NCBI GenBank assembly: GCA_947502835.1
Contig: CANNBJ010000007.1
Span: 35,230-99,229, forward strand
Direction of reading: 5' to 3'
DNA: 64,000 nt
DNA from: Bdellovibrionales bacterium
GTDB taxonomy: Bacteria > Bdellovibrionota > UBA1018 > CAIMNF01
Positions 8,123 to 18,087 of this stretch are shown in pieces (positions within the stretch are counted from its first letter, which is position 1; each line of letters starts with the position of its first letter). Made by a program: the position numbers and the translations under genes. Below the pieces are notes generated by a model. It was not told the origin of the DNA and did no database searches. It saw only the letters and a program-made list of their open reading frames with translations.

Positions 8123-10936
8123 TCAGAGTGGAAAATCAACTCGTATCTTGGTGCCTTTACCCTTGTCGGAAATCACCCGAATTGAGCCCCCCAATTGATC
8201 CACCACAGTGCGGACGACATCCATGCCTACGCCGCGACCAGAGACTTGGGTGACTTCGGTGGCCGTCGAGAGGCCTGGAATAAATATGAGTTGCAGTTGA
8301 GAGGGTTCGTCCATTTTTTCGGATTCCTCCAAAGTAAGAAGTTTCCGCTCGATCGCTTTGAGCACCAATAAACGGGTGTCGATTCCTCGACCGTCGTCAT
8401 TCAATTCAAGCCCGAGCTTGGATTTTCCGTGAGGAACGCTACCTTCGGTCTCAGAAAAAAAACTCAATTGAAGAAGACCCATTTCTGGTTTTCCGGCCTG
8501 TGTGCGCTCCTCGGCGCGCTCAATTCCGTGATCCATGGAGTTGCGAAGGAGATGAAGAAGTGCATCTTGGAGTCGCTCCAGGTGTTGACGCGGGAACGAT
8601 ACTCCACGCCCGGAAATCTGAAACTTCACCTTGCGATCGAGTGTATTGGCGAGATCACCCACCACCTGCTCCAGTCTACCCACCAAACTTGAAGCTGGAA
8701 GTTGATCCAAGGCCTGAAGCATGCTCCACAAGGGCTTTAGTGCCTCTGGTACGGCTGGAGCGCTGTTAAGCTCGGCTCTGATGCCATCATATAAACTTTC
8801 CAGGACGACTGTAGTTCGAGGAACGCTCTCACCATGGCTGTAACTTTCGGCAGAGCCCGAGCGCTGGGCGCCTCTGATATACAAAATCCGAAAAAGATCA
8901 ACGAAGAATAAGGTATCGCTCAAGCAAGCGCTGGAGGGAGACAGGACTTCCAGTGTTCGTGAGGTAAACATGATTTGAGTGAGAGCGCGATGATCCGCCT
9001 GGCCCTTTAGCGTCTCTGCGAGTGTGTCGAGACTTGGCGCCGATTTCAGCGCATGAAGTACCGCGTGACTGCTTTGAAGCGCATCGGCACTCGATAAGCT
9101 TAGTAAATCGGAGAAAGCCTGAGCCACCACAACGGCGATCTCACGAGCCCGTTCGAGATGATTCCACTCCTTTTTCTCACAATCGCGCTCCATCTGTGCG
9201 AACAAGTCTGCCAAGGAATGGAGGCCCAAACCCGAGCTTTGAGCTCCTAAATCATGGAGAATGGTGAGAGCGGAGGCTTCAACCAAGCGCTCCCGCCCGA
9301 CTGACTCCAAGCCCATTTTGATTCTATCAAGACCACGAGCATCAAGATCTGGTCCGCCACGCTCCCAAAGTTCAGAAGACTGCTGAAAGAAGTCCACGCG
9401 CAAACGTTGCAGGCGGTTGAAAAAGATTTCTCTATCCCCCGAAGCTCCGGAAGCCAAAAGTGTTTCCAACTCATGAACCTGTTCAGACAGCGTGCCCTTT
9501 CCTAACTCTCGCAAACTGCCCTTCATGCTATGAAGCAGCCGTAAGCTGGCCTTTAAGCGATGTGCATCTTGTTGCATAACGCGAATGGCCTCCCCAGATC
9601 CAAGACCCCGACTCTTCACCTCAATTTGGGCAAGAAAACGCGCGATCTCCATAAGAACTCGACTGCGGAAGTCATCTTGAATTCCAAAGATTCGCTTTGC
9701 AAGTTCCGAATAATTGAGGAACTCGGACCTTAGGTCTCGTAACTGATTCATTGCGAGCTTCACGCTGCCAGTAGCGATGGCGTCCGTAGATGCTTTCAGC
9801 TCCGTCAGAGTCTGCTCCAATAAATGAGCAGCTTGCGAAATCCGAGATAGTCGATAGGTTCTCGCATTTCCTTTCAGCGTATGGATTCGACGAAATGCCG
9901 AATCAATTGCGCCCGCTTCGAGCGTGAGGGATTGCAAATCACGAGAAGTATGTTCAAGCTCATCCGCGCTCCTTGATAAGAAGAACTCCAGAGTAGAGCG
10001 ATCTAAGTTCGCAAGTTCCTGAATGGCCTGTAGATTTCTGACGTTTCCCTCCTTTTCAGCGACGACCTGCTTTTCGAGAGACTCAACCTGAGTGACATCC
10101 TCGACTACAAAAAGGATTCTCGAAAGTGCTCCGGTATCATCCCAAATCGGCAGTGAATCAACCTTGAGTTTTTGTACTGGACTCTGCGAGCTGGACTGAA
10201 AATTAACTCTCTTTGGGAATTCACCGGCTGAGAGAACCCACTGAATATCATCCGCACCCCAAACTTGGAGCACGGCGGAGCGAATTCTTGCAAGCGTTTC
10301 GCTCTGAGGATCAAAACCGCCGTAAAGAAGATCAAATACCGATAGTCCTTCAATCTCACGACCAAAAACGACTTTTGAGTACGCCGAGACCGGTTCGACA
10401 ATCTGCCCATTTTCTTGAATGGAGAAAATGGCTTGTCTCATCGAGTGGAGAAGAGTTTCTATCTTCTTACTTTGTTCTTTAATCAGTCGATTATTCTTTT
10501 CAATAATACCTGAGAAGGATTTCAGCATGAATTCCTTCTCTTTTGCTCGTGAGTTATTGCTTAGGATCAAAAGGTAGGGTGGAGCCTCGGAGCCCGGGGA
10601 CAAGCCAAGTGTCGAAGTCTGGTCAGCGGAAATGGCACTGATTCGAGCCTCAACCGGAATAGGGCGCCCCTGTTCCGGTCGAGTGGAAAGCTCCCAGGTG
10701 TAGAATTGCCCGGATTCCAAAGCACGAACTGCAAACTCTTTTTGGAATCCTTGAAGAACCGCTTCGCAATTCTGAGAAACAAGAGGGCCGGGAAACCAAA
10801 TCTTGAGCTGGTGATTCGCATCCACCAATGTCCAGGATTTTGGATCCAAGAGCGCAATCCCTTCTGTGCCCAAGGAGAGGAGTGGGCTCTCCAGAATGCC
10901 TCTTCTTGAATCACCCTTTGAACCCATGGAAGTCAT
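8123..10936 (-). CDS. CheA-like multidomain histidine kinase (HPt + HATPase, no CheW-like P5 domain)
   Basis: HPt motifs RRIHTLKGNARTYR and LLHSMKGSLRELG; CheA-type N-box LLHLLRNSMDHGIERAEER; G-box NDDGRGID; GRGVGMDVVRTVVDQLGGSI; ends immediately after the ATPase domain. Confidence 0.88.
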   Translation of the reverse strand: MTSMGSKGDSRRGILESPLLSLGTEGIALLDPKSWTLVDANHQLKIWFPGPLVSQNCEAVLQGFQKEFAVRALESGQFYTWELSTRPEQGRPIPVEARISAISADQTSTLGLSPGSEAPPYLLILSNNSRAKEKEFMLKSFSGIIEKNNRLIKEQSKKIETLLHSMRQAIFSIQENGQIVEPVSAYSKVVFGREIEGLSVFDLLYGGFDPQSETLARIRSAVLQVWGADDIQWVLSAGEFPKRVNFQSSSQSPVQKLKVDSLPIWDDTGALSRILFVVEDVTQVESLEKQVVAEKEGNVRNLQAIQELANLDRSTLEFFLSRSADELEHTSRDLQSLTLEAGAIDSAFRRIHTLKGNARTYRLSRISQAAHLLEQTLTELKASTDAIATGSVKLAMNQLRDLRSEFLNYSELAKRIFGIQDDFRSRVLMEIARFLAQIEVKSRGLGSGEAIRVMQQDAHRLKASLRLLHSMKGSLRELGKGTLSEQVHELETLLASGASGDREIFFNRLQRLRVDFFQQSSELWERGGPDLDARGLDRIKMGLESVGRERLVEASALTILHDLGAQSSGLGLHSLADLFAQMERDCEKKEWNHLERAREIAVVVAQAFSDLLSLSSADALQSSHAVLHALKSAPSLDTLAETLKGQADHRALTQIMFTSRTLEVLSPSSACLSDTLFFVDLFRILYIRGAQRSGSAESYSHGESVPRTTVVLESLYDGIRAELNSAPAVPEALKPLWSMLQALDQLPASSLVGRLEQVVGDLANTLDRKVKFQISGRGVSFPRQHLERLQDALLHLLRNSMDHGIERAEERTQAGKPEMGLLQLSFFSETEGSVPHGKSKLGLELNDDGRGIDTRLLVLKAIERKLLTLEESEKMDEPSQLQLIFIPGLSTATEVTQVSGRGVGMDVVRTVVDQLGGSIRVISDKGKGTKIRVDFPL

Positions 10937-11328
10937 TTCCCTACCTCATTTTTGCGTTTTTCCAGAATCATATTTACAGCCAACACGAGACGCTCAGGAT
11001 CATGTGGTTTATTGAGCCAACCCTTTATCCCCACTTCGCGTCCTTTCTGCTTCATTTCTGCGCTTGATTCAGTGGTCAATGCAATTGCAGAAGGTGCTTT
11101 TCTTCCGGCAGGGAAATTGTTCAAAATTTCCCGGCACAAACCAAAACCATCCAGGTTCGGCATATTGATATCAGTAAGAATCAATTCAATATCGGGTGTT
11201 GCCATTACCAGCTTGAGCGCCTGCGCTCCGTCCGGAGCCTCTAGAACATCGTGTCCTGCACCGGCCAAAGTGCCCTTAAGTGACTCACGAATTACCGAGG
11301 AATCATCAACGATCAGAATTTTTGCCAT
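10933..11328 (-). CDS. CheY-like single-domain response regulator
   Basis: MAKILIVDDSSVIRESL...ILTDINMPNLDGFGL...ALTTESS...NKPHD; 4 bp overlap with the downstream kinase gene. Confidence 0.92.
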   Translation of the reverse strand: MAKILIVDDSSVIRESLKGTLAGAGHDVLEAPDGAQALKLVMATPDIELILTDINMPNLDGFGLCREILNNFPAGRKAPSAIALTTESSAEMKQKGREVGIKGWLNKPHDPERLVLAVNMILEKRKNEVGK

Positions 11329-11375
11329 TTTTTACCTTTCGTGTTCAGTTACAGCACTAAACCAATTTCCTGAAA

Positions 11376-13652
11376 TTATGATCGCTCAAAGAGTGGAATG
11401 TTCAGAACCCATTCCCTCCGGTCGCGTGCTCTCAGATCTAGAATTCCCAATGCGCCCAAGGTATTGGTTGCTAGACTAAGGTCTTCCACCTCGACCGCAG
11501 AATCAGGTGGTTCTGTTTGAGTAAGTTGAAGTTGCTCCTCCGACTGCTTTCGAAGAATCCAGCTTCCTCCAAGAAGAACAAGGGCCATCTGCAACTTTGG
11601 AAGATCAAGCCAGAGTTCTCTTTCCGGCCACTGGCTGTGATTCGAACCATCGATTGACATCGGACAGCCCAGTTCAGCCATGCTCTTCATGCCATCCAAG
11701 AGGTCTGCCAACTTGATTTTCTTTGAGGCGGGTAACCAACTGCCATCTGATTTTAGTCGGAAGTCGAAACGTGCCCCTCCTTCAGAACCAACACTGGCTT
11801 TGACCTCACCACCAAACTTAGAGAGGCGATCACGAACTACCTCGAGCCCGACCCCCCGACCCGCAAGGTCCGTAACTTCAACCGCCGTTGAGAAACCCTG
11901 TGTGAAAATGAGCTCAAGGGTTTCATCTTTTGATAAACCGGCCACCAAGGATGGATTCATGATCCCTCGTCTCACGGCGGTAGCACGAATCCGGTCCAGA
12001 TCAAAACCTCGTCCATTATCTTCGTAAACTCCTTGGAGTCGACCACCAACACGCTCAACTTCCATTTTAAAGCACAACTTTGAGCCGTCTCGTGGTTCCG
12101 CGTGGGCATAGGCATTATTGATCAAATGCATCAGAACCTCTTTCAGCACTTGAAGGACTTCGTCATCGACGCGCGTGTCTCCAAATTTGAATTGAGGTTC
12201 GACTTCCCATTTTTGGGTTTGTTGGTTCCGATTTGCCTGCTCCCGAATCAGCAGATCCAAGGAGGAAAGTCCTGGCATGGTTTCCCAGAGCAGTCGATAT
12301 CGCTGCAGTTGAAGTTCAAACGATGCCCGCCCGTCCGTAGTGGAGTTGGCTTCTTCTGTTGCCTTCAGTTCTGCAATTCGTTTTTCAATTCTACTTGCGC
12401 GCTCAGAGTTTCTTCGAGTGGTTTGTGTTGGGTCTGTTGAGCTTGTGGTCGATGTGGCGGAAGATTTATGGAGAGCATGAATCATCCCGAAAGACTCCGA
12501 CCATTCCTCCATGATTGCGTCTGTGTCTTTTTTTAACAGGCTCAGAAGCTGATCATCGGGAGACTCCTTGCCGAGAATCGATTTTACGCGATCTTCTGCT
12601 TCGTGAGTTACCTTTGTCAATTGACTTAAGCCCCCAATTCGAACGAGGCCCTTGATGCCATGATAAAGTCGGGCAGTCTCTTTCCAGTCTCTCTTCTGAG
12701 TACTGGTCTTCAGTCGCTCGAAATATGGTCCGAGCTCATCGATCATCGCAAACAAAAACTCTGGACTAGCTCTTCTGATCTGTATGGCCCTTTCAACGGC
12801 AAGCTTTTCTTGATCAGCTGAAAACTGAACACGCTCTTCCTCTTCGACGAGAGCCGTTCGATCTTCAACCTGAAACAAAAGACGGTGTACGAGATCGTTC
12901 TCGCAGAGGGGGCGCACTCGAACTCCAAGATGAACTTTTTTTACCCTGCCTGGAGTAGGGATCTCAATGTAGCTCTGACGTGGGATTACTTCACAGAGGA
13001 GGTCACCCATGAGTTTTGGTTGGCCAAAGCAGTTGAGCGCCGCCAAAATCGATTTTTTTTCAGATTCGCTGCGCTTTTCCCACGAGCCCTGATAGACGAG
13101 TTCAAAAATTGATCGGCCTCTCAATTCAGGAGTGCCGAATAACGCACCCCCAAAACCGCTATAAGATGCCTCGATTTTTTGATCTTGCCCGACTGCCAAC
13201 ATGGCATAGGGAATCGTCTCGTAAAGGTCATTTAATTCTTTCTGCTGTTTCTTGACCAGGGACACATCGGCCCCTCGTAGCACCAACAGGGGATTTCCCA
13301 AAGTTTCACTCCTCACGTTGAGTCTTTGGCATGACCAAAGGTAAGTAGCCCCTGTTCGAGCTTTCTTCTCGAAACGATGTGGTTTTCCGTCGATCGAAAC
13401 CTGGTTGATGATTCCTTCAATCTCAGTCTCGCTGCCCGGCTCGAAAATGCCCAGTACCAGTGAGCTTGGTATTTGTGCGGGGTTCAGTTGGCTTACAGCT
13501 AGAAACTCATGATTTATCCTAAGGAGTCGCCCGTTCGGCTCAATTACCGCCAACGCACCCTCGGCTTCATCCAAAATCAGCTCCGCGCATTCCTTTGAAA
13601 AGCTCAATGTTGAAAGGATCTGCTCTGTAAATTGAATCTCTGTTCGACTCAT
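11376..13652 (-). CDS. PAS-containing CheA-like histidine kinase (HPt + HATPase)
   Basis: HPt-like RLYHGIKGLVRIGG; N-box MHLINNAYAHAEP; G-box YEDNGRGFDLDRIRATAVRRGI; GRGVGLEVVRDRLSKFGGEV. Confidence 0.85.
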   Translation of the reverse strand: MSRTEIQFTEQILSTLSFSKECAELILDEAEGALAVIEPNGRLLRINHEFLAVSQLNPAQIPSSLVLGIFEPGSETEIEGIINQVSIDGKPHRFEKKARTGATYLWSCQRLNVRSETLGNPLLVLRGADVSLVKKQQKELNDLYETIPYAMLAVGQDQKIEASYSGFGGALFGTPELRGRSIFELVYQGSWEKRSESEKKSILAALNCFGQPKLMGDLLCEVIPRQSYIEIPTPGRVKKVHLGVRVRPLCENDLVHRLLFQVEDRTALVEEEERVQFSADQEKLAVERAIQIRRASPEFLFAMIDELGPYFERLKTSTQKRDWKETARLYHGIKGLVRIGGLSQLTKVTHEAEDRVKSILGKESPDDQLLSLLKKDTDAIMEEWSESFGMIHALHKSSATSTTSSTDPTQTTRRNSERASRIEKRIAELKATEEANSTTDGRASFELQLQRYRLLWETMPGLSSLDLLIREQANRNQQTQKWEVEPQFKFGDTRVDDEVLQVLKEVLMHLINNAYAHAEPRDGSKLCFKMEVERVGGRLQGVYEDNGRGFDLDRIRATAVRRGIMNPSLVAGLSKDETLELIFTQGFSTAVEVTDLAGRGVGLEVVRDRLSKFGGEVKASVGSEGGARFDFRLKSDGSWLPASKKIKLADLLDGMKSMAELGCPMSIDGSNHSQWPERELWLDLPKLQMALVLLGGSWILRKQSEEQLQLTQTEPPDSAVEVEDLSLATNTLGALGILDLRARDRREWVLNIPLFERS

Positions 13653-14215
13653 AGGAGCTCCATTTCTTGGGCGACGCCATGCCAAGCGCTCGGATCAAGC
13701 TTCAACCCCTCCAGCTCCGACTGATCATTCACTTCAAGGAGCAGACTTAGTACAAAAAGATTCTGCGGTGGTTCTCCTTGATGCTCTTTAGAATTCCTCA
13801 CGCCCCAGAGGCCGGAAAAACAGGTTAGACCGTCTGCGCTTCGGGAAAAAACCTCGTCGAACCCTCTCGTCATTACCGGTAGCCCGATCGCCGCGATCTT
13901 ACCCCCCCCCTCAAGCGCCACTCGCACCCGTCCTGCAATCTGATTCAAAGCTTCGCGAACCACCTCCACCGCATTTGAGTTTTGGTGAACTACCCCATTT
14001 CGGGGCAACTGCCTCACAGTTTCTTCATGAAAGTGAACCTTTAATGTAATTCGAAATCCCGGTTGCCCAATCAGAATCATAGCCATCCGTTCTCCGAACG
14101 GCGGCCTTGAAACAAGAGGCGCCACTCCCCAGCTTCCTTGCGGGTTTCCCCAATAAAGCTCACTTGCTCGAACACAGACTTCCGAAAGGCTTTCAATTAG
14201 CTTTTGGGGCGTCAT
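13649..14215 (-). CDS. CheX/CheC-like protein (tentative)
   Basis: Start MTPQKLIESLSEV; internal NAVEVVREALNQIAGRVRVALEGGG resembles the CheX E-N-x-x-G helix; 4 bp overlap with the kinase gene. Confidence 0.5.
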   Translation of the reverse strand: MTPQKLIESLSEVCVRASELYWGNPQGSWGVAPLVSRPPFGERMAMILIGQPGFRITLKVHFHEETVRQLPRNGVVHQNSNAVEVVREALNQIAGRVRVALEGGGKIAAIGLPVMTRGFDEVFSRSADGLTCFSGLWGVRNSKEHQGEPPQNLFVLSLLLEVNDQSELEGLKLDPSAWHGVAQEMELL

Positions 14216-14623
14216 TTTTCTCCTTGGTTTTGAATGCAAAACATTGGGCTGGCTATGAAGAAGGTCCTGATTCAGGTCTTCATTCGACGAACTCCTCCCA
14301 ATCAAAAAACATGGTTCCAACAGTAGTCGAACCTGTTGCGCGGTTTCAATTAAAAAACAGATATTTTAAACATTTCAATTGGGTAGCTGGAAAGAAAATC
14401 TTTTTAGGACACGAGTAGCGGTTCAGTGAAGAAGGCCTTCCCCCAGCAGAGCATGAGGAATGAAAAAGTTGACGGTGGTACTGTTTGGGTGATACCCGAG
14501 AAAAGGGAGTGTCTTAAAAATTCAAATTTTTGTTTAGTGGCATTCAAATGATTTGCCCGAGGTTGCCTCGACTTTGGCAAATTGATCAAATGTGGGGCTA
14601 ACAACAAACAGGAAATAATCGCA

Positions 14624-14992
14624 ATGGCTCAATCTCTTTACGATAAATATGGTGGCTTCCCGACGATCAGCGCTCTTGTCCATAAATTTTATGACAAGCT
14701 CTTGAACTCTCCTACGCTTGAGAATTATTTTCGGGGCGCCAATATGGAGCGATTGATGGACCATCAAACAAAGTTTCTTTGCATGGTTCTTGGTGGACCT
14801 AACAACTATACCGGTCGCGAACTTGGTGCAGCACATGGTCATTTGAACATCACCCCTGGAGCATTTGGCGAAGTTGCCCAGCATCTGAAGACTACCCTTG
14901 AAGAGGGCGGCGTCAGCGCAGAAGATGTAGGGACGATCTTGGGAGTGGTTGCAAGCACTCAGTCTGCGATCGTGAAACAGGCTCATCCGTAA
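14624..14992 (+). CDS. Truncated hemoglobin (group I-like)
   Basis: MAQSLYDKYGGFPTISALVHKFYDKLLNSPTLENYFRGANMERLMDHQTKFLCMVLGGPNNYTGRELGAAHGHLNIT. Confidence 0.93.
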   Translation: MAQSLYDKYGGFPTISALVHKFYDKLLNSPTLENYFRGANMERLMDHQTKFLCMVLGGPNNYTGRELGAAHGHLNITPGAFGEVAQHLKTTLEEGGVSAEDVGTILGVVASTQSAIVKQAHP

Positions 14993-15068
14993 ATTGCTAA
15001 AGTTACGAGGGGGCATTCATCATAGAGGCCTGTCTCGATTTAGTACTGAAGTGTAGATACGCTGTGAA

Positions 15069-15107
15069 CTTGGGTGGGTAGAATAGATAATAAATTACCC
15101 ACCCAAG
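15069..15107. promoter_or_regulatory. Perfect 12 bp inverted repeat between globin and receiver genes
   Basis: CTTGGGTGGGTA - 15 nt AT-rich loop - TACCCACCCAAG. Confidence 0.65.
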
Positions 15108-15165
15108 GGCGTGCTTAAATCAAGGCATTCCCTTGCTTTGGAACTCTGAAGGAGTGTTTTTGTCC

Positions 15166-15561
15166 ATGTTTGATCCCAGTACAAAGCTTCTTATTGTAGA
15201 TGATATGATGCCGATCCGAAAACTTGTTGTGAAGGTGTGTAAGGAACTTGGCTTTACCAATTTGGTAGAAGCATCAGATGGAATTCAAGCCTGGGAACAA
15301 GTTCAAAATTCTCAGCCTCCGATCGGGCTAATTATTTCTGATTGGAACATGCCGAACTGCTCGGGGCTTGATTTGTGCAAGCGTCTGCGAGGGGATAGCC
15401 GATTTGGAAAAACTCCATTTTTGATGGTCACGGCCGAAGCCGAGCAGCATCAAGTAGTTGAAGCCTTGCAGGCCGGAGTGGATAATTATGTCGTAAAACC
15501 CTTTACGGTTCAGATCCTCACTGAAAAACTAGAAGCGATCTATAAAAAGAGGATTGGTTGA
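15166..15561 (+). CDS. CheY-like response regulator
   Basis: MFDPSTKLLIVDDMMPIRKLVVKVCKELG...LIISDWNMPNCSGLDL...VTAEAE...VVKPF. Confidence 0.95.
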   Translation: MFDPSTKLLIVDDMMPIRKLVVKVCKELGFTNLVEASDGIQAWEQVQNSQPPIGLIISDWNMPNCSGLDLCKRLRGDSRFGKTPFLMVTAEAEQHQVVEALQAGVDNYVVKPFTVQILTEKLEAIYKKRIG

Positions 15562-15782
15562 ATAAAGCGTATTGTCTTCACTCGGAGATTCATTCTTAAA
15601 ACAACAACGTTGCCCATTTCTGGTGCATTTCCAAAAACGAACGCGTGTTTGGTTTATCAGGTAGAAGGCGTTTTGTTCTCACGATTCTCGTTGAATTTAA
15701 TGACTCTCTGACTTTTTTTGTCACTTAAATTCAATCTCAGATCAATTCTAAGCATTCCCTGATCCCGCGTGTGGGTTCATCC

Positions 15783-15813
15783 CCATTCTTCGGGTGCAGT
15801 TTTAAAAAATTTG
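15783..15813 (+). repeat. Short repeat, second direct copy of 8088-8118
   Basis: CCATTCTTCGGGTGCAGTTTTAAAAAATTT immediately upstream of fusA. Confidence 0.6.
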
Positions 15814-15834
15814 ATAGGGTAGAGCTCACTACCC

Positions 15835-17964
15835 ATGGCAAAAGAAGCAAAAAAACTCGACGAAAAGACGCGTCAGGCGCTCTCCAAAATCCGCAACATC
15901 GGCATCATGGCCCACATCGATGCGGGCAAAACCACCACCACCGAGCGGATCCTGTTCTACACCGGCCGTACGCATAAGCTTGGGGAAGTCCACGAGGGCA
16001 CCGCCACGATGGATTGGATGCCGCAGGAACAAGAGCGCGGAATCACGATCACGGCCGCTGCGACGACCGCATCCTGGAAAGACTACCGGATCAACATCAT
16101 CGATACCCCGGGGCATGTGGATTTCACAATTGAAGTCGAACGCTCGCTTCGGGTGCTCGATGGCGCGATTGTCGTGTTCTGCGCGGTGGGCGGCGTCGAG
16201 CCCCAGAGCGAAACCGTATGGCGGCAAGCCGATAAATACGGAGTTCCCCGAATTGCATTCATCAACAAGCTTGATCGCGTGGGTGCGGATTTTCAATCGG
16301 TCGTAACCCAGATGAAAGAGCGATTGGGTTGTAAGCCCGTGCCGATTCAAATTCCGTGGGGCTCCGAGGACCAGCTCATTGGCGTGATTGACCTGATCGA
16401 AATGAAGGCTCTCAAGTGGGAGTCAACAGATCTTGGGTCAAAGTACAAGGTCGAGGAAATCCCCGCCGATCTTCAGGACGAGGCCGAGATGTATCGCGCG
16501 AATCTCATTGAGCAGATCGCGGATTTCGACGAAGCGATCATGGAAAAGTACCTTGGCGGCGAGGTGCCGGGTGTGCCCGAGATCAAAGCGGCCCTTCGGA
16601 AAGGAGCCATTGGGCTGAAGGTGATTCCCGTCACTTGTGGAGCGAGTTTTAAAAACAAAGGTGTACAGACGCTGCTGGACGCCGTCGTGGATTACCTTCC
16701 ATCGCCGGTCGATCTGCCTGCGGTGACCGCTCATCATCCAACCGATGAATCAAAAGAAATCGAGTGTTCGCCTGATCCTAGTGAGCCCTTTGCGGCGTTG
16801 GCGTTCAAAATCATGAGTGATCCCTTTGTCGGGCAGCTTACCTACATTCGTGTGTATTCGGGAAAGCTTGAGTCAGGACAGGTCTTCTGGAACACGAACA
16901 AAGGAAAGCGGGAGCGCGCAAATCGCTTGCTCAAGATGCACGCGAACAAATCCGAGGAAGTTTCGGAAGTGAGTGCGGGCGATATTGCCGCAATCGTGGG
17001 ACTGAAGCTTGCCACAACAGGAGATACGTTTTGCTCGGAAGGCCGGCAGCTGCTGCTCGAAAAAATCGAGTTCCCGGAACCTGTGATTTCGATTGCAATC
17101 GAACCGAAGACCAAAGCCGATCAGGAAAAGCTCGGCGCAGCCCTGGCCCGCCTGGCCGTCGAGGATCCGTCTTTCCGGGTGTTGCAGAGTGAGGACACGG
17201 CGCAGACCCTGATCAGTGGAATGGGCGAGCTGCATCTTGAAATCATCGTTGATCGGCTGAAGCGTGAGTTCAAGGTGGAGGCCAACGTGGGTGCTCCGCA
17301 AGTTTCGTATCGTGAAACCATTTCGAGTGAAGCCCAAGGCGAGGCCAAATTCGTTCGTCAGGGTGAGGGTCAAAAGGGCCAGTACGCCCATTGCATCGTG
17401 AAGTTGAAACCGTCCGAGCGCGGCAAGGGCTTTGTGTTTACCAATAAAGCGACTGAGACCCAGATCCCGCGTCAGTTCGTTTCATCCGTTGAAACGGGGC
17501 TTAAGGAAGCCATGTCAGGCGGGGTGCTTGCGGGTTATCCTGCGATGGACATCGAGGCAACCCTTACGGGCGGCTCCTTCAGCGATACCGATTCCTCTGA
17601 CATTGCCTTCAAGGTTGCGGCTGCAATGGCCTTTAAGGATGCGGCTGCCAAAGCAGGGCCCATGATCCTTGAGCCCCTCATGAAGTGCGAAGTGGTGTGT
17701 CCTGGCGACTACATGGGCTCGGTCATTGGCGATCTCAATGCCCGGGGCGGAAAGATCCATGGCATGAATGCCAGAGGCGAGCTTCAGATTATCGATGCAG
17801 AAGTACCGCTTTCCCGGATGTTCGGGTACTCGACGGCCCTCAGATCATCATCCCAAGGGCGCGCGACCTTTTCGATGCAGTTTTCGCACTATTCTCCCGT
17901 ATCCGCCCAGGTTCTTGAGGAAATCAAGATCAGGGCCGGAATCCTGCCTCAGCGTCCGGTGTGA
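15835..17964 (+). CDS. fusA: Elongation factor G
   Basis: [48 protein letters not shown]; full-length 709 aa. Confidence 0.97.
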   Translation: MAKEAKKLDEKTRQALSKIRNIGIMAHIDAGKTTTTERILFYTGRTHKLGEVHEGTATMDWMPQEQERGITITAAATTASWKDYRINIIDTPGHVDFTIEVERSLRVLDGAIVVFCAVGGVEPQSETVWRQADKYGVPRIAFINKLDRVGADFQSVVTQMKERLGCKPVPIQIPWGSEDQLIGVIDLIEMKALKWESTDLGSKYKVEEIPADLQDEAEMYRANLIEQIADFDEAIMEKYLGGEVPGVPEIKAALRKGAIGLKVIPVTCGASFKNKGVQTLLDAVVDYLPSPVDLPAVTAHHPTDESKEIECSPDPSEPFAALAFKIMSDPFVGQLTYIRVYSGKLESGQVFWNTNKGKRERANRLLKMHANKSEEVSEVSAGDIAAIVGLKLATTGDTFCSEGRQLLLEKIEFPEPVISIAIEPKTKADQEKLGAALARLAVEDPSFRVLQSEDTAQTLISGMGELHLEIIVDRLKREFKVEANVGAPQVSYRETISSEAQGEAKFVRQGEGQKGQYAHCIVKLKPSERGKGFVFTNKATETQIPRQFVSSVETGLKEAMSGGVLAGYPAMDIEATLTGGSFSDTDSSDIAFKVAAAMAFKDAAAKAGPMILEPLMKCEVVCPGDYMGSVIGDLNARGGKIHGMNARGELQIIDAEVPLSRMFGYSTALRSSSQGRATFSMQFSHYSPVSAQVLEEIKIRAGILPQRPV

Positions 17965-18087
17965 CACAGTTGGAATTATTCCTGTTTCATCGTGGATCCA
18001 ACGGAATTTTTTCTTTTTCTTGAACCTCCGGCTGGGTGCTAGGTGTTCGAAATTAAAGGATTGACCGGATTTTGACGATAAGATCGT

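Noticed and set aside
15690-15740. Possible additional foldback member (TTGAATTTAATGAC...GTCACTTAAATTCAA)
   Set aside because: A real imperfect inverted repeat, but it lacks any recognisable 54 bp core or outer ends, so it cannot be assigned to the family
8088-15813. Calling the signalling block a composite transposon
   Set aside because: The flanking repeats are short direct copies; no transposase or integrase is encoded between them
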